A program made the position numbers and the translations under genes. The notes beneath the pieces are model-generated. The model was given only the letters and a program-made list of their open reading frames with translations. It was not told the origin of the DNA and did not search any database. From Blautia glucerasea (GTDB lineage: Bacteria > Bacillota > Clostridia > Lachnospirales > Lachnospiraceae), in NCBI RefSeq assembly GCF_013304385.1, contig NZ_JAAITU010000016.1, positions 1 to 64,000 of the forward strand: a stretch of DNA of 64,000 nt, in the 5' to 3' direction. Every line of letters begins with the position of its first letter. Positions within the stretch are counted from its first letter, which is position 1. Shown here piece by piece: positions 9,264-17,936 of the stretch.

Positions 9264-10745
9264 TTGGATAATGTAATTTCACGTTCAAATACTGGCTGTA
9301 AAAGGCTGCTTTTTTGGATACCGGTAACGATTGGTATTATGTTTTTTTAGCTGGTTCCTCTCCGTTTTTGAAATATATGGACGTAGACAGTTCCGTCTTT
9401 TATACAATGGGGCGTGCTATGGCTGATGGAAAAGTTCCTTACAGAGATTTGTTTGACCATAAGGGCTGGTATATTTATTTTTTTAACTGTCTTGGAGCGC
9501 TGATCAGTCCCAACAATACAGTCGGGCTCTTTGTAATAGAATGTTTGTTTATGCTGGCAAATGTGTATCTGATTTACATAATTGTCATGCTGATCAATGA
9601 TGATCTGTTGAGGATCAATCTGACGATGAGCTTTATGCTGTTTTTCCTTTTTAATTTCATTACATATCAGCATGGAAACATATGGGGTGACTTTTCAGCT
9701 CATTTCCATCTATTTTGTTGTAAAGTATTATTTAAGCCATGAAACTAAACATCCTCCAGTATATATGCTGATTCACGGTGTCTGTGTGGCTGTTATGCTG
9801 GGTCTGCGTGCGAATCTTGCAGCTATGTGGGTTCCCATTGCTGTCCTAATACTATGGGGACTGTTTGCGAACCGTAAGTTTAAGAATGCGAGGGCTAATA
9901 TTTTATCCGGGATGCTTGGCTTGATTCTTGGGTTTAGCCCAATGCTTCTTTATGGAGCGTACACCCATAGCTTAAAAGATATGTTTCAACAGTCTATTTT
10001 GTTTAATCTGGCATATGCCGATAGTGGAAAATTCCGGATTCTTTCACTATTTACATCTGTAAAGACATCCTGGGTGGTTTACCTGTCCATGATTTCTTTA
10101 TGCTTGGTTATTTTTTCCGGATATATATTGAAATTCAAGGTATTATATACAGCCTGCTTATTAATTTCACTGTATTCGGTTGCCCTTTCCGGAAGAAATT
10201 ACGGACATTATTATGAATATTTTGTTCCTTTTCTTCTGCCGGTCATATTTGCTGCTTCCAGGATATTTTCAAAAGTATTTTCCAAAAAGCTGCAATGTGC
10301 AGCAATCCCGCTAATATTGCTGTTGACGCTAATGGTCAGTTATCCATCTAAGCTGCATTCTTACTCCTACACGCAAATGCAGCGATATGCACAACCTGTG
10401 AATGAATTTTCCACACTGTATAAACAAAAGTACAGTAATAAAAAAGCCGTATTGGCTGTGAATAATAATGCAGTTATTTATAATAGTTTTGGTGTTATTC
10501 CCCAGGAAAAATATTTTTACATTCCATCCATCAGTTATAGTAAATTTCCGGAACCCATTGACAGTCAGGCAGAATCCATATTAAGCGGCAGAAACGAGAT
10601 CGTAGTGATCAAGTATAGGGATTATAAGAAAAAAAAGATTTTTCAAACGTCCAAGTATGATACACAGATAAAAACCTACTTAAAAAAGAATTATACATTA
10701 GTTGATGAAAATAAATATATGGAAATGTATATTAAGAAAGAGTAA
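9264..10745 (+). pseudogene. Membrane glycosyltransferase (GT39-like), two frameshifts
   Basis: A ribosome site (GAAGGAGG) precedes TTG 9264, which opens a frame ending at 9350 inside a run of seven Ts. One more T would join it to the next frame (MDVDSSVFYTMGRAM..., read to about 9690), which in turn runs into the wrong frame near 9683-9700 while the third frame continues (TFQLISIYFVVKYYL...) to the stop at 10743-10745. Put together the pieces give one multi-pass membrane protein of about 490 residues with the loop EGKVPYRDLFDHKGW-like signature (here DGKVPYRDLFDHKGW) typical of lipid-linked sugar transferases. As written it cannot make a full product. Sequencing error at homopolymers is possible for the first break but less likely for the second. 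Confidence 0.8.
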
Positions 10746-10844
10746 AACTATAATGACTGAAACGTTTGAAACTCCCTTTTTCAATGTTGCAGTTGTAGAA
10801 AGGGAGGATATTAGCTATAATATAAAAAAGGAGTAAGCTGTTGA

Positions 10845-11056
10845 AGAGAGCAACTGGTCTTGACCAGGGGAGCGAGTGAAGCAATCGTTTTCACGGATGA
10901 ATTAAAAGAGGATTTACTGCTGATGGATGAAGCAAAAGTAAGAAATGTATCAGTGCAGATGGACTTAGAATTATGGGAATCATAGGAATTCTTATGGCAA
11001 TATATAAGGAACATGAATGTCTGATGAAGGAAGTGATTGTATGCCGGAAAATGTAA
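10845..11056 (+). pseudogene. Remnant of a DUF3368 (PIN-like, VapC-type) toxin gene
   Basis: One frame from 10845 reads LTRGASEAIVFTDELKEDLL and on through LLMDEAKVRN before stopping at 10985. The frame starting at 10967 continues the family pattern (RIMGIIGILMAIYKEHECL) to a stop at 11054-11056. Joined, they match the C-terminal half of DUF3368 proteins (acidic ASEAI helix, LLLxDExxxR strand, GIIGIL motif). The 5' half and a start codon are missing. The end would overlap the MNT gene by 16 bp, suggesting it was once in the same operon. Confidence 0.6.
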
Positions 11057-11376
11057 GCAGCATTATATATAATTTTTCACGGGAAGTGAAGCGTTTGCTG
11101 GGAGAAAAACTGACAAAGGTTATTGTATATGGTTCGTACGCCAGAGGCGATTATCGAGATAATTCTGACGTAGATATTATGATACTGGTAAAAATGACTG
11201 ATGAAGAAATTCGGACTGTTAAAAACGATATTTATGATCTTGCTTTTGAGGTAGAGATGAACACAGGGATTGAAATATCTCCAGTTATCAAAAATGAAGA
11301 ACAGTATGAATATTGGGTAGATACGTTACCTTTTTATCGAAACGTGAGGGATGAGGGGATAGTAGTTAGTGAGTGA
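11041..11376 (+). CDS. MNT-type nucleotidyltransferase (probable antitoxin)
   Basis: A 111-residue protein starting at ATG 11041, preceded by GAAGGAAG. The minimal nucleotidyltransferase signature is intact: GSYARGDYRDNSDVDI, containing the GS motif and the metal-binding DxD, with a third acidic residue in EVEMNTGIEIS. MNT proteins paired with HEPN proteins are known toxin-antitoxin modules in which the MNT protein modifies or masks the HEPN RNase. The next gene overlaps by eight bases and is HEPN, supporting that pairing. Confidence 0.85.
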   Translation: MPENVSSIIYNFSREVKRLLGEKLTKVIVYGSYARGDYRDNSDVDIMILVKMTDEEIRTVKNDIYDLAFEVEMNTGIEISPVIKNEEQYEYWVDTLPFYRNVRDEGIVVSE

Positions 11377-11773
11377 AAAGAAAATAGATTTGTGTATATA
11401 TCGCATGAGAAGCGCAATTGAGACGTTGGGTGTATCTGCATTATGTCTGGAAAGCCAGCATTATAAGGATTCAATAAACCGTAGCTATTATGCTGCCTTT
11501 TATGCGGTGAAGGCGGTGTTGGCTTTAGAAGAGATAGATTTTAAGAGACATAAAGATGCTGTTGCACATTTTAATAAGACATATGTTGCAACAGATATTT
11601 TTCCAAGAGAGATTGGAAAAAAACTGGGAAGATTAAAACAAGAACGTGAAACTAGTGATTATGACGATTTTTATATTGCGTCCTCTACAGATGCTGAAGA
11701 ACAGTATGCAGCTGCAGAACTTATCATTGCTGAGGTAAAGAAGTATTTGGACAGGAAAAACATTCAATACTAA
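11369..11773 (+). CDS. HEPN-domain protein (probable toxin partner)
   Basis: A 134-residue protein with a GTG start at 11369 inside the end of the MNT gene. The core helix reads NRSYYAAFYAVKAVL, as in the COG1895-like HEPN family. In this copy the position where many HEPN RNases have the His of Rx4-6H is Tyr, so catalytic activity cannot be assumed. The RH dyad may be elsewhere (FKRHKD) or absent. The overlap with the MNT gene indicates coupled translation. Confidence 0.82.
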   Translation: MSEKKIDLCIYRMRSAIETLGVSALCLESQHYKDSINRSYYAAFYAVKAVLALEEIDFKRHKDAVAHFNKTYVATDIFPREIGKKLGRLKQERETSDYDDFYIASSTDAEEQYAAAELIIAEVKKYLDRKNIQY

Positions 11774-12226
11774 GGTTACTGGATATAATCTGGTGTTTGC
11801 AATGGGGGTGGCATGTTTATAATTGCTACCAGTTTTTTTATAAATTTTATAGATTTATTAGAAATAGGACAAAGTTTTCTCACATTTGTATTGTATGATA
11901 TATACATCTTAAGAGAAAGAACTCTTAAGACAAACTCTTTCCTTTCCCTAGAAAAATGTAAAACAAAAACATAAACCACCACCTTATATACAAGAACAGT
12001 TATAGGGTGGTGGTTTTGTATATGCTGATTCAAGAATGCCTCGGCATTCTTGCTGCGAGGTGCGCGTCATGCAATTGCATGACATACTTCTCCTGCGCAC
12101 CTCTGCAATCCTGCCGGAGGCTGTATCAGCTGGGGGATTGACTCCCATCACTGATATCAACTTGTTGCTCACCACCCTATAGAGGTGGGAGCCATCTCCC
12201 AGCTGATATATCAGTTTGTATGAAAC
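11774..12226. other. Intergenic stretch with hairpins and a structured repeat
   Basis: No convincing gene. The left part (11774-12000) is AT-rich. The right part holds a 10-bp perfect hairpin (12031-12052), a nested hairpin (12057-12103) and the core of a structured repeat (12123-12214), described separately. Confidence 0.6.
12031..12214 (-). repeat. Structured repeat family, copy 1
   Basis: Read on the minus strand it has an outer stem (CTGATATATCAGCTGGG pairing with CCCAGCTGATA), an inner stem (GGCTCCCA with TGGGAGTC) and a conserved inner segment resembling GTGAGYAACA..AAGTT. Next comes a second module: GAGGTGCGC pairing with GCGCACCTC and enclosing the palindrome GTCATGCAATTGCATGAC, then a hairpin CAAGAATGCC/GGCATTCTTG. 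The copy at 47961-48150 has the same order of stems with different bases in the outer arms, so the pairing is conserved although the sequence is not. No protein is encoded. A structured RNA or a transposon-derived end are both possible. Confidence 0.65.
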
Positions 12227-13948
12227 TCAGGGTCTGCGGCAGCGGTTAAAGCAGGAGTAGATTTCCTGGATCCTGGGGATGGCATAGCCACAAGAGGTAT
12301 AGCCGTCAAAGAAGAACGCAAGTCCTTCTTTTTCCAGATGGGAAGCAAGGAAAGCAATAATCTCATCAATTGTCCGTTTACCATCTATCAAATGTTCTGC
12401 TGCATATTTTAGAAGCAGACCAAGAGAGGCGGTTTGCTCACTGTCGATCAGCTGTTCAATATAACGCAGGTCTATTTCCTGTTTGCCAAGGGAAAATCCG
12501 TCACATCCGTGATTTTTGACTTTCAGCCGTTCAGGCTGATTTCTGGTGTTTCCATAATAATCTTTGTGTGTTTTTGCAGTGGGGGTTTTCGTCATAATCC
12601 GATGATTCTGTGGCAGTACAAAGGCTGGTGTGTCCGAAGCAGGAAGAGGAAAATCCCGGCAAAGCTTTTTGACTTTGGCGGTGATATCCACCGGAATATA
12701 GTTGTCCATCTGGATAACTGTATCTGCAATGTGGAAAAAAGCACCGGAGCTTCCTGCAACAAGAATAGTGGAAATCCCAGCTTTGGTATAAAGGTCCACA
12801 GCACGTTCCAAAAACGGGGTGATTGGCTCCTTTTCTCTAAGGATCACTTTTTGCATAAAAGCATCTCGAACCATAAAATTAGTAGCAGAAGTATCTTCAT
12901 CCAGAAGGAATAAGCGGCTGCCAGACTGTATACCCTCAATAATGGCAGCAGCCTGGGAGGTGCTGCCACTGGCATCCTCAGTACAGAAATTGCGGGTGTC
13001 TTTTTTATTGGGAAGATCATTGATGAACATGGAAATATCCACATCTTTTATAAAACGACCGTCTTCGGAACGGAGTTTTTGTGCGGAGATATCTGTGATC
13101 ACATATTCACGGCCATCCCCTGGAATATGATTATAGACTCCTAGCTCCAGCGCATTTAGAAGCGTGGATTTGCCATGGTATCCACCGCCCACGATCAAGG
13201 TAATGCCCCAGGGAATACCCATGCCTGTGATGGTTCCGTGATGAGGAAGAGCCATGGTAATGCGAAGACTTTCCGGAGAAGCAAAAGGCACACAATTCTT
13301 CATTGGTTTTGATGAAATTCCACTTTCTCGGGGAAGAATGGCATTGTCAGCAACAAAAGCACATAAGTGGCGGACTGGAAGCTGCTGGCGGATATATTCC
13401 TGATCCTGGGCTGTATGGATATGTTTTTCCAGCTCTTTGCTGTTAAGGTTTCTGTAAAAAAAGGATTTCTGAACGCATACCGGCAGGAATTCAAAGAGTA
13501 TTTTTTCAAGCTCTGCTGAATTGATTGTACGGCCGTTTGCCGGAAAGCCAATGAAAAAACGAACCACAATCTCCTGATCTGTAATCTGACAGGCAGTGCG
13601 GGAAAGAACCTCCTGTCCACAGTGCGTAACAAGGATCAGGCCGCTTTTTCCGGAGCCTTTTGCACGGAAGGTATATTGGCTGACCTGGCGCTCAAACTGT
13701 CTGGTAAGGAAGTCTGCAAGAGTAATTTTGGTAAGGGTATCCTGATAATATTCTGCAGGAATACGGCTGTCTGTGTGGCGGATCCGGATGCTTACGTGAG
13801 AGGGAGAGGCGAATGGATCGCCTTGTACATGGTCGATGGACAGGATATAGTTTTTAAATTGATAAGTTCCTTTTGTTGATTTATAAGCAGGATAGCTTTT
13901 TCGGTTAATGGAACGAAGAAGTTCCTGGAGTTGAGCCGCTGATTGCAT
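12227..13948 (-). CDS. ABC-class P-loop ATPase (PF09818 family)
   Basis: A 573-residue soluble protein; the start at 13948 has AAAGGAGG upstream. The Walker A is unusual (GGGYHGKST, around residue 250) and the Walker B is LFLLDEDTSATN, both typical of the predicted ABC-class ATPase family found in many Firmicutes. It has no membrane segment and no permease neighbour, so it is not a transporter. Family members are of unknown biochemical function. It stands alone between the structured repeat and the divergent aminopeptidase gene. Confidence 0.88.
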   Translation of the reverse strand: MQSAAQLQELLRSINRKSYPAYKSTKGTYQFKNYILSIDHVQGDPFASPSHVSIRIRHTDSRIPAEYYQDTLTKITLADFLTRQFERQVSQYTFRAKGSGKSGLILVTHCGQEVLSRTACQITDQEIVVRFFIGFPANGRTINSAELEKILFEFLPVCVQKSFFYRNLNSKELEKHIHTAQDQEYIRQQLPVRHLCAFVADNAILPRESGISSKPMKNCVPFASPESLRITMALPHHGTITGMGIPWGITLIVGGGYHGKSTLLNALELGVYNHIPGDGREYVITDISAQKLRSEDGRFIKDVDISMFINDLPNKKDTRNFCTEDASGSTSQAAAIIEGIQSGSRLFLLDEDTSATNFMVRDAFMQKVILREKEPITPFLERAVDLYTKAGISTILVAGSSGAFFHIADTVIQMDNYIPVDITAKVKKLCRDFPLPASDTPAFVLPQNHRIMTKTPTAKTHKDYYGNTRNQPERLKVKNHGCDGFSLGKQEIDLRYIEQLIDSEQTASLGLLLKYAAEHLIDGKRTIDEIIAFLASHLEKEGLAFFFDGYTSCGYAIPRIQEIYSCFNRCRRP

Positions 13949-14139
13949 AATATTTCCTCCTTTTGATCTTTTGATCCTGGGTTCTTATGATTACTGTATC
14001 ACAACTGTATTAAATAAAAAAGGATTTGTTCAGAGATAGGTGTTTTATCATACTGACATAATTCAGTGGAAAAAAAACGGATATTGGTTTATAATAAATA
14101 AAGATTTGTACGGTAAAAAAAGAAAGGCGGAACAAAAAT

Positions 14140-15534
14140 ATGGAACGTAGAAATGCATGGCTTGCTTATACAGAAGCAGAAGAAAAAGAACTGGAGGAAA
14201 CAGCAGCGAAATATCGTTATTTCCTGGATCAAGGCAAGACCGAGAGAGAATGTGTTACACAGATCATCCGTGAAGCTGAGGCAGCAGGATATGAGTCTCT
14301 TGAGAAAAAACTGGCAGAGGGAGGATCTGTAAAAGCAGGGGACAAAGTATACACAGTTGGCATGAAAAAGATCATTGCCCTTTATCATATCGGCCAGGAG
14401 CCTTTGGAAAAAGGTATGAATATCCTTTGCGCACACATTGATTCTCCAAGGCTGGATATCAAACAGAATCCTTTGTATGAGGACACAGACCTGGCTTATC
14501 TTGACACACATTATTATGGCGGAGTAAAGAAATACCAGTGGGTAGCCCTGCCTTTGGCAATGCATGGTGTAGTCGTAAGAAAAGACGGTACAGTTGTTGA
14601 CGTAAAGATTGGTGAGGATGAGTCAGATCCTGTGCTTTATATTACAGATCTGCTGATCCACCTTTCCGCAAAGCAGCTTCAGAAGACAGCTGCAGAAGTG
14701 ATCGAAGGGGAGAATCTTGATATCCTGATCGGCACCAAACCGTTGAAGGATCTGCCAGATGACAAGAAGAAAGAAGCTGTAAAAGAGAATGTGCTGAAGC
14801 TTCTCAATGAAAAATATGGGATTGATGAGGAAGATTTTCTTTCTGCAGAACTGGAGATCGTTCCGGCAGGAAAAGCAAGAGAAGGTGGACTTGATCGCAG
14901 CATGATCATTGCCTACGGGCAGGATGACAGAGTTTGTGCATATACTTCCCTGCTGGCACAGCTGGAGCTTGAGGACACACCGGTGCGTACCCATTGCTGC
15001 CTGCTGGTAGACAAGGAAGAGATCGGAAGTGTGGGTGCTACAGGTATGCAGTCCAGATTCTTTGAAAACAGTGTGGCAGAGCTTATGGAAGCACTTGGAC
15101 AGTACAGCGAGTTGAAGGTAAGACGGGCACTTTCCAGATCCAGCATGCTTTCATCTGATGTAAGTGCAGGATATGATCCGGCATATGCAGAGGCTTTTGA
15201 AAAAAAGAATTCCGCATATCTGGGAAGAGGAATCGTATTGAACAAATTTACAGGAGCAAGAGGAAAGTCCGGTTCTAATGATGCAAACGCAGAATATGTG
15301 GCAAGAGTGCGCAAGATTTTTGATGACCACAACGTTGCATTCCAGACAGCAGAGCTTGGAAAAGTAGATTTTGGTGGCGGCGGAACCATCGCTTATATTG
15401 CAGCTCTTTATGAGATGGAAGTAATTGACAGCGGAGTGGCTGTATTGAGCATGCATGCTCCATGGGAAGCTACAAGTAAGGCAGATGTATATGAGGCTAA
15501 GAAAGCATATAAAGCTTTTTTGCTTGATGCCTAA
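14140..15534 (+). CDS. M18 family zinc aminopeptidase
   Basis: A 464-residue protein; AAAGGCGG precedes ATG 14140. Metal-ligand motifs of the M18 (aspartyl aminopeptidase-like) family are all visible: CAHIDSPRLD (His, Asp), the bridging Asp in YGQDDRVCAY, Glu-Glu in DKEEIGSVG and the last His in SMHAPWEATSK. The length fits the family. It removes N-terminal residues from peptides in the cytoplasm. It is monocistronic, with no clear terminator before the tRNA promoter. Confidence 0.93.
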   Translation: MERRNAWLAYTEAEEKELEETAAKYRYFLDQGKTERECVTQIIREAEAAGYESLEKKLAEGGSVKAGDKVYTVGMKKIIALYHIGQEPLEKGMNILCAHIDSPRLDIKQNPLYEDTDLAYLDTHYYGGVKKYQWVALPLAMHGVVVRKDGTVVDVKIGEDESDPVLYITDLLIHLSAKQLQKTAAEVIEGENLDILIGTKPLKDLPDDKKKEAVKENVLKLLNEKYGIDEEDFLSAELEIVPAGKAREGGLDRSMIIAYGQDDRVCAYTSLLAQLELEDTPVRTHCCLLVDKEEIGSVGATGMQSRFFENSVAELMEALGQYSELKVRRALSRSSMLSSDVSAGYDPAYAEAFEKKNSAYLGRGIVLNKFTGARGKSGSNDANAEYVARVRKIFDDHNVAFQTAELGKVDFGGGGTIAYIAALYEMEVIDSGVAVLSMHAPWEATSKADVYEAKKAYKAFLLDA

Positions 15535-15719
15535 AGCTTGGGAGAGCTGGCTATGAGGAATTTATTTGTAACCGGCAGGAAGACTGCACCTGGTGAATAT
15601 GCTGATTCTTCCGGCTTTATATTTAGTGGGAGCCTTGAGAAATAAAAGCGCGGTAAAGCAGTGTTAAAAAGTGCTGTAAAGCAATGTGAAAAAATGCGAT
15701 AAAAAAATATAAAAAAGGC

Positions 15720-15748
15720 TTGACAAAAATGTCCGTATACGCTAATAT
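15720..15748 (+). promoter_or_regulatory. Promoter of tRNA-Arg
   Basis: TTGACA at 15720-15725, 17-bp spacer, TAATAT at 15743-15748; the tRNA begins 33 bp further on. Confidence 0.85.
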
Positions 15749-15780
15749 ATTCAGTGTTGCGAAACAAGTTCGCAAAAGAT

Positions 15781-15854
15781 GTGCGTTTAGCTCAGCTGGA
15801 TAGAGCGTTTGGCTACGGACCAAAAGGCCGGGGGTTCGAATCCTCTAACGCACG
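15781..15854 (+). tRNA. tRNA-Arg (anticodon ACG)
   Basis: The 74-nt sequence folds as a complete cloverleaf: acceptor GTGCGTT with AACGCAC, D stem GCTC/GAGC, anticodon stem TTTGG/CCAAA around loop CTACGGA, and a T arm with loop TTCGAAT. The anticodon at 15815-15817 is ACG, read as Arg (A34 is normally edited to inosine). No CCA is encoded. A consensus promoter and a strong terminator frame it as a single-gene transcript. Confidence 0.97.
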
Positions 15855-15868
15855 CTGATAAAAGAAAG

Positions 15869-15898
15869 GGACAGAGCATGAAGCTCTGTCCTTTTTTT
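15869..15898 (+). terminator. Terminator of tRNA-Arg
   Basis: GGACAGAGC, loop ATGAA, GCTCTGTCC followed by seven Ts. Confidence 0.93.
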
Positions 15899-16018
15899 AC
15901 GCGAGCAACGAGCCAAAGTCCGTGCTTGCACGAGACCTTGGCGACTGCCGCGATAACTTGAGAAACTCGCGGAGCGTGTTTCTCATAGTTTGAGTCATTG
16001 CTATCGGGGACAATTCAT
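15899..16018 (-). repeat. Possible divergent copy of the structured repeat family
   Basis: On the minus strand this stretch contains CGCTCCGCGAG and CGCCAAGGTCTCG, close to CGCTCCGCGAG and CGCGCCAAGTCTCG in the copy at 48051-48127. It also carries two self-complementary arms (GAGAAAC/GTTTCTC and GTGCTTGCAC). The central stem is missing or replaced, so I call it only as a possible relative. Confidence 0.4.
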
Positions 16019-16048
16019 ATTTTACACAATTCAATTTCGTGAAAAAAC

Positions 16049-16076
16049 TTGACTTCAAACATACTTTTGGTATGCT
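16049..16076 (+). promoter_or_regulatory. Promoter of the DUF362-HD-rsmJ operon
   Basis: TTGACT at 16049-16054, 16-bp spacer, TATGCT at 16071-16076. It leaves a leader of roughly 85 bases that contains ATGATCAC...GTGATCAT arms (about 16091-16132), which could form a hairpin. Confidence 0.7.
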
Positions 16077-16167
16077 ATTTAGTAGAGAATATGATCACTA
16101 TGTGGAAGATATGGGATGTTTGTGTGATCATATGTCTGGAATATTCTTTTCAGGAGGTTTGTATATT

Positions 16168-17292
16168 ATGGAAAAATCAACTGTTTATTTTACGGATTTT
16201 CGTTGCAAAGTGGGAACCAGCCAGTTAGATAAGCTGAGAAAGCTTTGCATTGCAGCAGGAATTAAAGACATTGACATGGATGGAAAATTTGTGGCAATCA
16301 AAATGCATTTTGGAGAACTGGGCAATATGGCCTTTCTTCGTCCAAACTACGCAAAGGTAGTGGCGGATCTGTGTAAGGAGCAGGGAGGAATGCCATTCCT
16401 TACAGACTGCAACACGCTTTATCCGGGAAGCAGGAAAAATGCACTGGAACATCTGGACTGTGCTAATATTAATGGATTTAATCCCATTACTACCGGATGT
16501 CAGATCCTGATCGGAGATGGCTTAAGAGGTACGGATGAAATCGAAGTACCTGTGGTAAACGGAGAATATTGCAAGACCGCAAGAATCGGACGTGCTATTA
16601 TGGATGCAGATATTTTTATTAGTCTTACCCATTTTAAAGGACATGAAGCTACCGGTTTTGGTGGAACCATGAAGAATATTGGAATGGGCTGTGGAAGCCG
16701 TGCAGGAAAGATGCAACAGCATGCCAGCGGGAAGCCGGCCATCAACGCAGAAGCCTGTCGTGGCTGCAAACGCTGTTCAAAGGAGTGCGGAAGCGATGCC
16801 ATTACATATGTTAATAAAAAGGCTGTGATCGATTATGATAAATGCAAAGGCTGTGGCCGCTGTATTGGAGCCTGCAGCTATGATGCAGTATACAATCCGA
16901 ATAGCTGTGCAAATGAACTTCTGGATCGTAAAATGGCAGAGTACGCACAGGCTGTCTGTTATGGACGTCCTTGTTTTCACGTTTCGCTGGTACAGGATAT
17001 CAGTCCCAACTGTGATTGCCATGGGGAGAATGACGCTCCAATCCTTCCAGATGTAGGAATGTTTGCAAGCTTTGACCCTGTAGCCCTGGATCAGGCATGT
17101 GCAGATGCATGTCTGAAAGAAACTCCTATCAGGAACAGTCAGCTGGGAGAGCATCTAGCAGAGCCGGGCTGGCATTGTCATCATGATCATTTCAAAGATT
17201 CCAATCCCAATATTGAGTGGAAGGCAACATTAGATCAGGCTGAGAAGGTGGGACTGGGTACCAGACAATATGAATTGAAAGTTGTGAAATAA
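16168..17292 (+). CDS. DUF362 protein with two 4Fe-4S clusters
   Basis: A 374-residue protein. CAGGAGG nine bases ahead of ATG 16168 sets the start; the longer open frame from 16039 runs through the promoter region and is rejected. The N-terminal two thirds is the DUF362 domain (ITHFKGHEATGFGGTMKNIG). Two ferredoxin motifs follow (CRGCKRCSKEC and CKGCGRCIGAC), each with the fourth Cys of a bacterial 8Fe-8S ferredoxin. Family members are cytoplasmic iron-sulfur proteins of unknown electron partner. The next gene starts on its last base, so the genes are co-translated. Confidence 0.88.
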   Translation: MEKSTVYFTDFRCKVGTSQLDKLRKLCIAAGIKDIDMDGKFVAIKMHFGELGNMAFLRPNYAKVVADLCKEQGGMPFLTDCNTLYPGSRKNALEHLDCANINGFNPITTGCQILIGDGLRGTDEIEVPVVNGEYCKTARIGRAIMDADIFISLTHFKGHEATGFGGTMKNIGMGCGSRAGKMQQHASGKPAINAEACRGCKRCSKECGSDAITYVNKKAVIDYDKCKGCGRCIGACSYDAVYNPNSCANELLDRKMAEYAQAVCYGRPCFHVSLVQDISPNCDCHGENDAPILPDVGMFASFDPVALDQACADACLKETPIRNSQLGEHLAEPGWHCHHDHFKDSNPNIEWKATLDQAEKVGLGTRQYELKVVK

Positions 17293-17849
17293 TGGGCGAT
17301 TATATTACAACTTTTACCGGGAAACATTTCTATCCTACAGATCCGGATCCTTCGGCAATCTGTATGGAAGATATTGCCCATGCGCTGCCTATGATATGCC
17401 GGGGAAATGGTCATGTACATTCCTTTTGGTCAGTGGCAGAGCACAGCATATGTTGTGCAAAGGAAGCACGTGCCAGAGGATTTTCAAATAAGATCATACT
17501 GGCATGTCTTTTACATGATGCAAGCGAATGCTATATGTCTGATGTACCACGGCCCTTTAAGAAAGAACTGGAAGCATATCAGGAGCAGGAAGATAAGCTT
17601 TTAAGCATGATTTTTAAGAAATTTCTTAATTCTGATCTGACAGAAACAGAGTGGGAAGCAGTGAAGACAATTGATAATGCTATGCTCTGGTATGATCTGG
17701 AAGAACTGCTGAATGAAAAACAACCTGGGGATCCGCCGGAAATCCATATTAAGCTGGATTATACTGTGCGGCCGTTTGAAGAGGTGGAAGAAGAATACAG
17801 ACGATTGTTTTATCTCAGCCGAGAAGACTCCCGTTTTTATAAAGGGTGA
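17292..17849 (+). CDS. HD-domain phosphohydrolase (YfbR-like)
   Basis: A 185-residue protein whose ATG overlaps the preceding TAA by one base. Metal-binding residues of the HD fold are present: HSFWSVAEHS, then LLHDASE, and a distal Asp (IDNAML). YfbR-type proteins are 5'-nucleotidases; the substrate here is unproven. The last dozen codons (LSREDSRFYKG) are encoded by sequence matching the structured repeat at 47961-47984, so the C-terminus may have been replaced by insertion of that element. Confidence 0.85.
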   Translation: MGDYITTFTGKHFYPTDPDPSAICMEDIAHALPMICRGNGHVHSFWSVAEHSICCAKEARARGFSNKIILACLLHDASECYMSDVPRPFKKELEAYQEQEDKLLSMIFKKFLNSDLTETEWEAVKTIDNAMLWYDLEELLNEKQPGDPPEIHIKLDYTVRPFEEVEEEYRRLFYLSREDSRFYKG

Positions 17850-17866
17850 GAGATAAGAATCCTGTT
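17809..17866 (+). repeat. Partial copy of the structured repeat, fused to the HD gene
   Basis: TTTATCTCAGCCGAGAAGAC, continuing TCCC, matches 47961-47984 with one difference in 24 bases. The next 30 bases align loosely (GGGTGAGAGATAAGAA against GGTAGTGAGTAACAGC). The 3' arm of the outer stem is not present. Confidence 0.65.
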
Positions 17867-17936
17867 GCTATATAGGCCGTATCATAATGCGTTCCACATG
17901 TATTTGACCGGAAATTCCTGAAAGTGATAAGATTGT

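Noticed and set aside
11369-11773. Confident call of an active HEPN RNase toxin
   Set aside because: The Rx4-6H catalytic pattern is not seen at the usual place, so activity was left open.
12057-12103. tRNA-like fold in the intergenic hairpins
   Set aside because: The nested palindrome has no T arm or anticodon arm; it fits the repeat family instead.
16039-16167. Longer N-terminus of the DUF362 protein
   Set aside because: The extra frame covers the promoter and leader hairpin; the strong ribosome site precedes ATG 16168.
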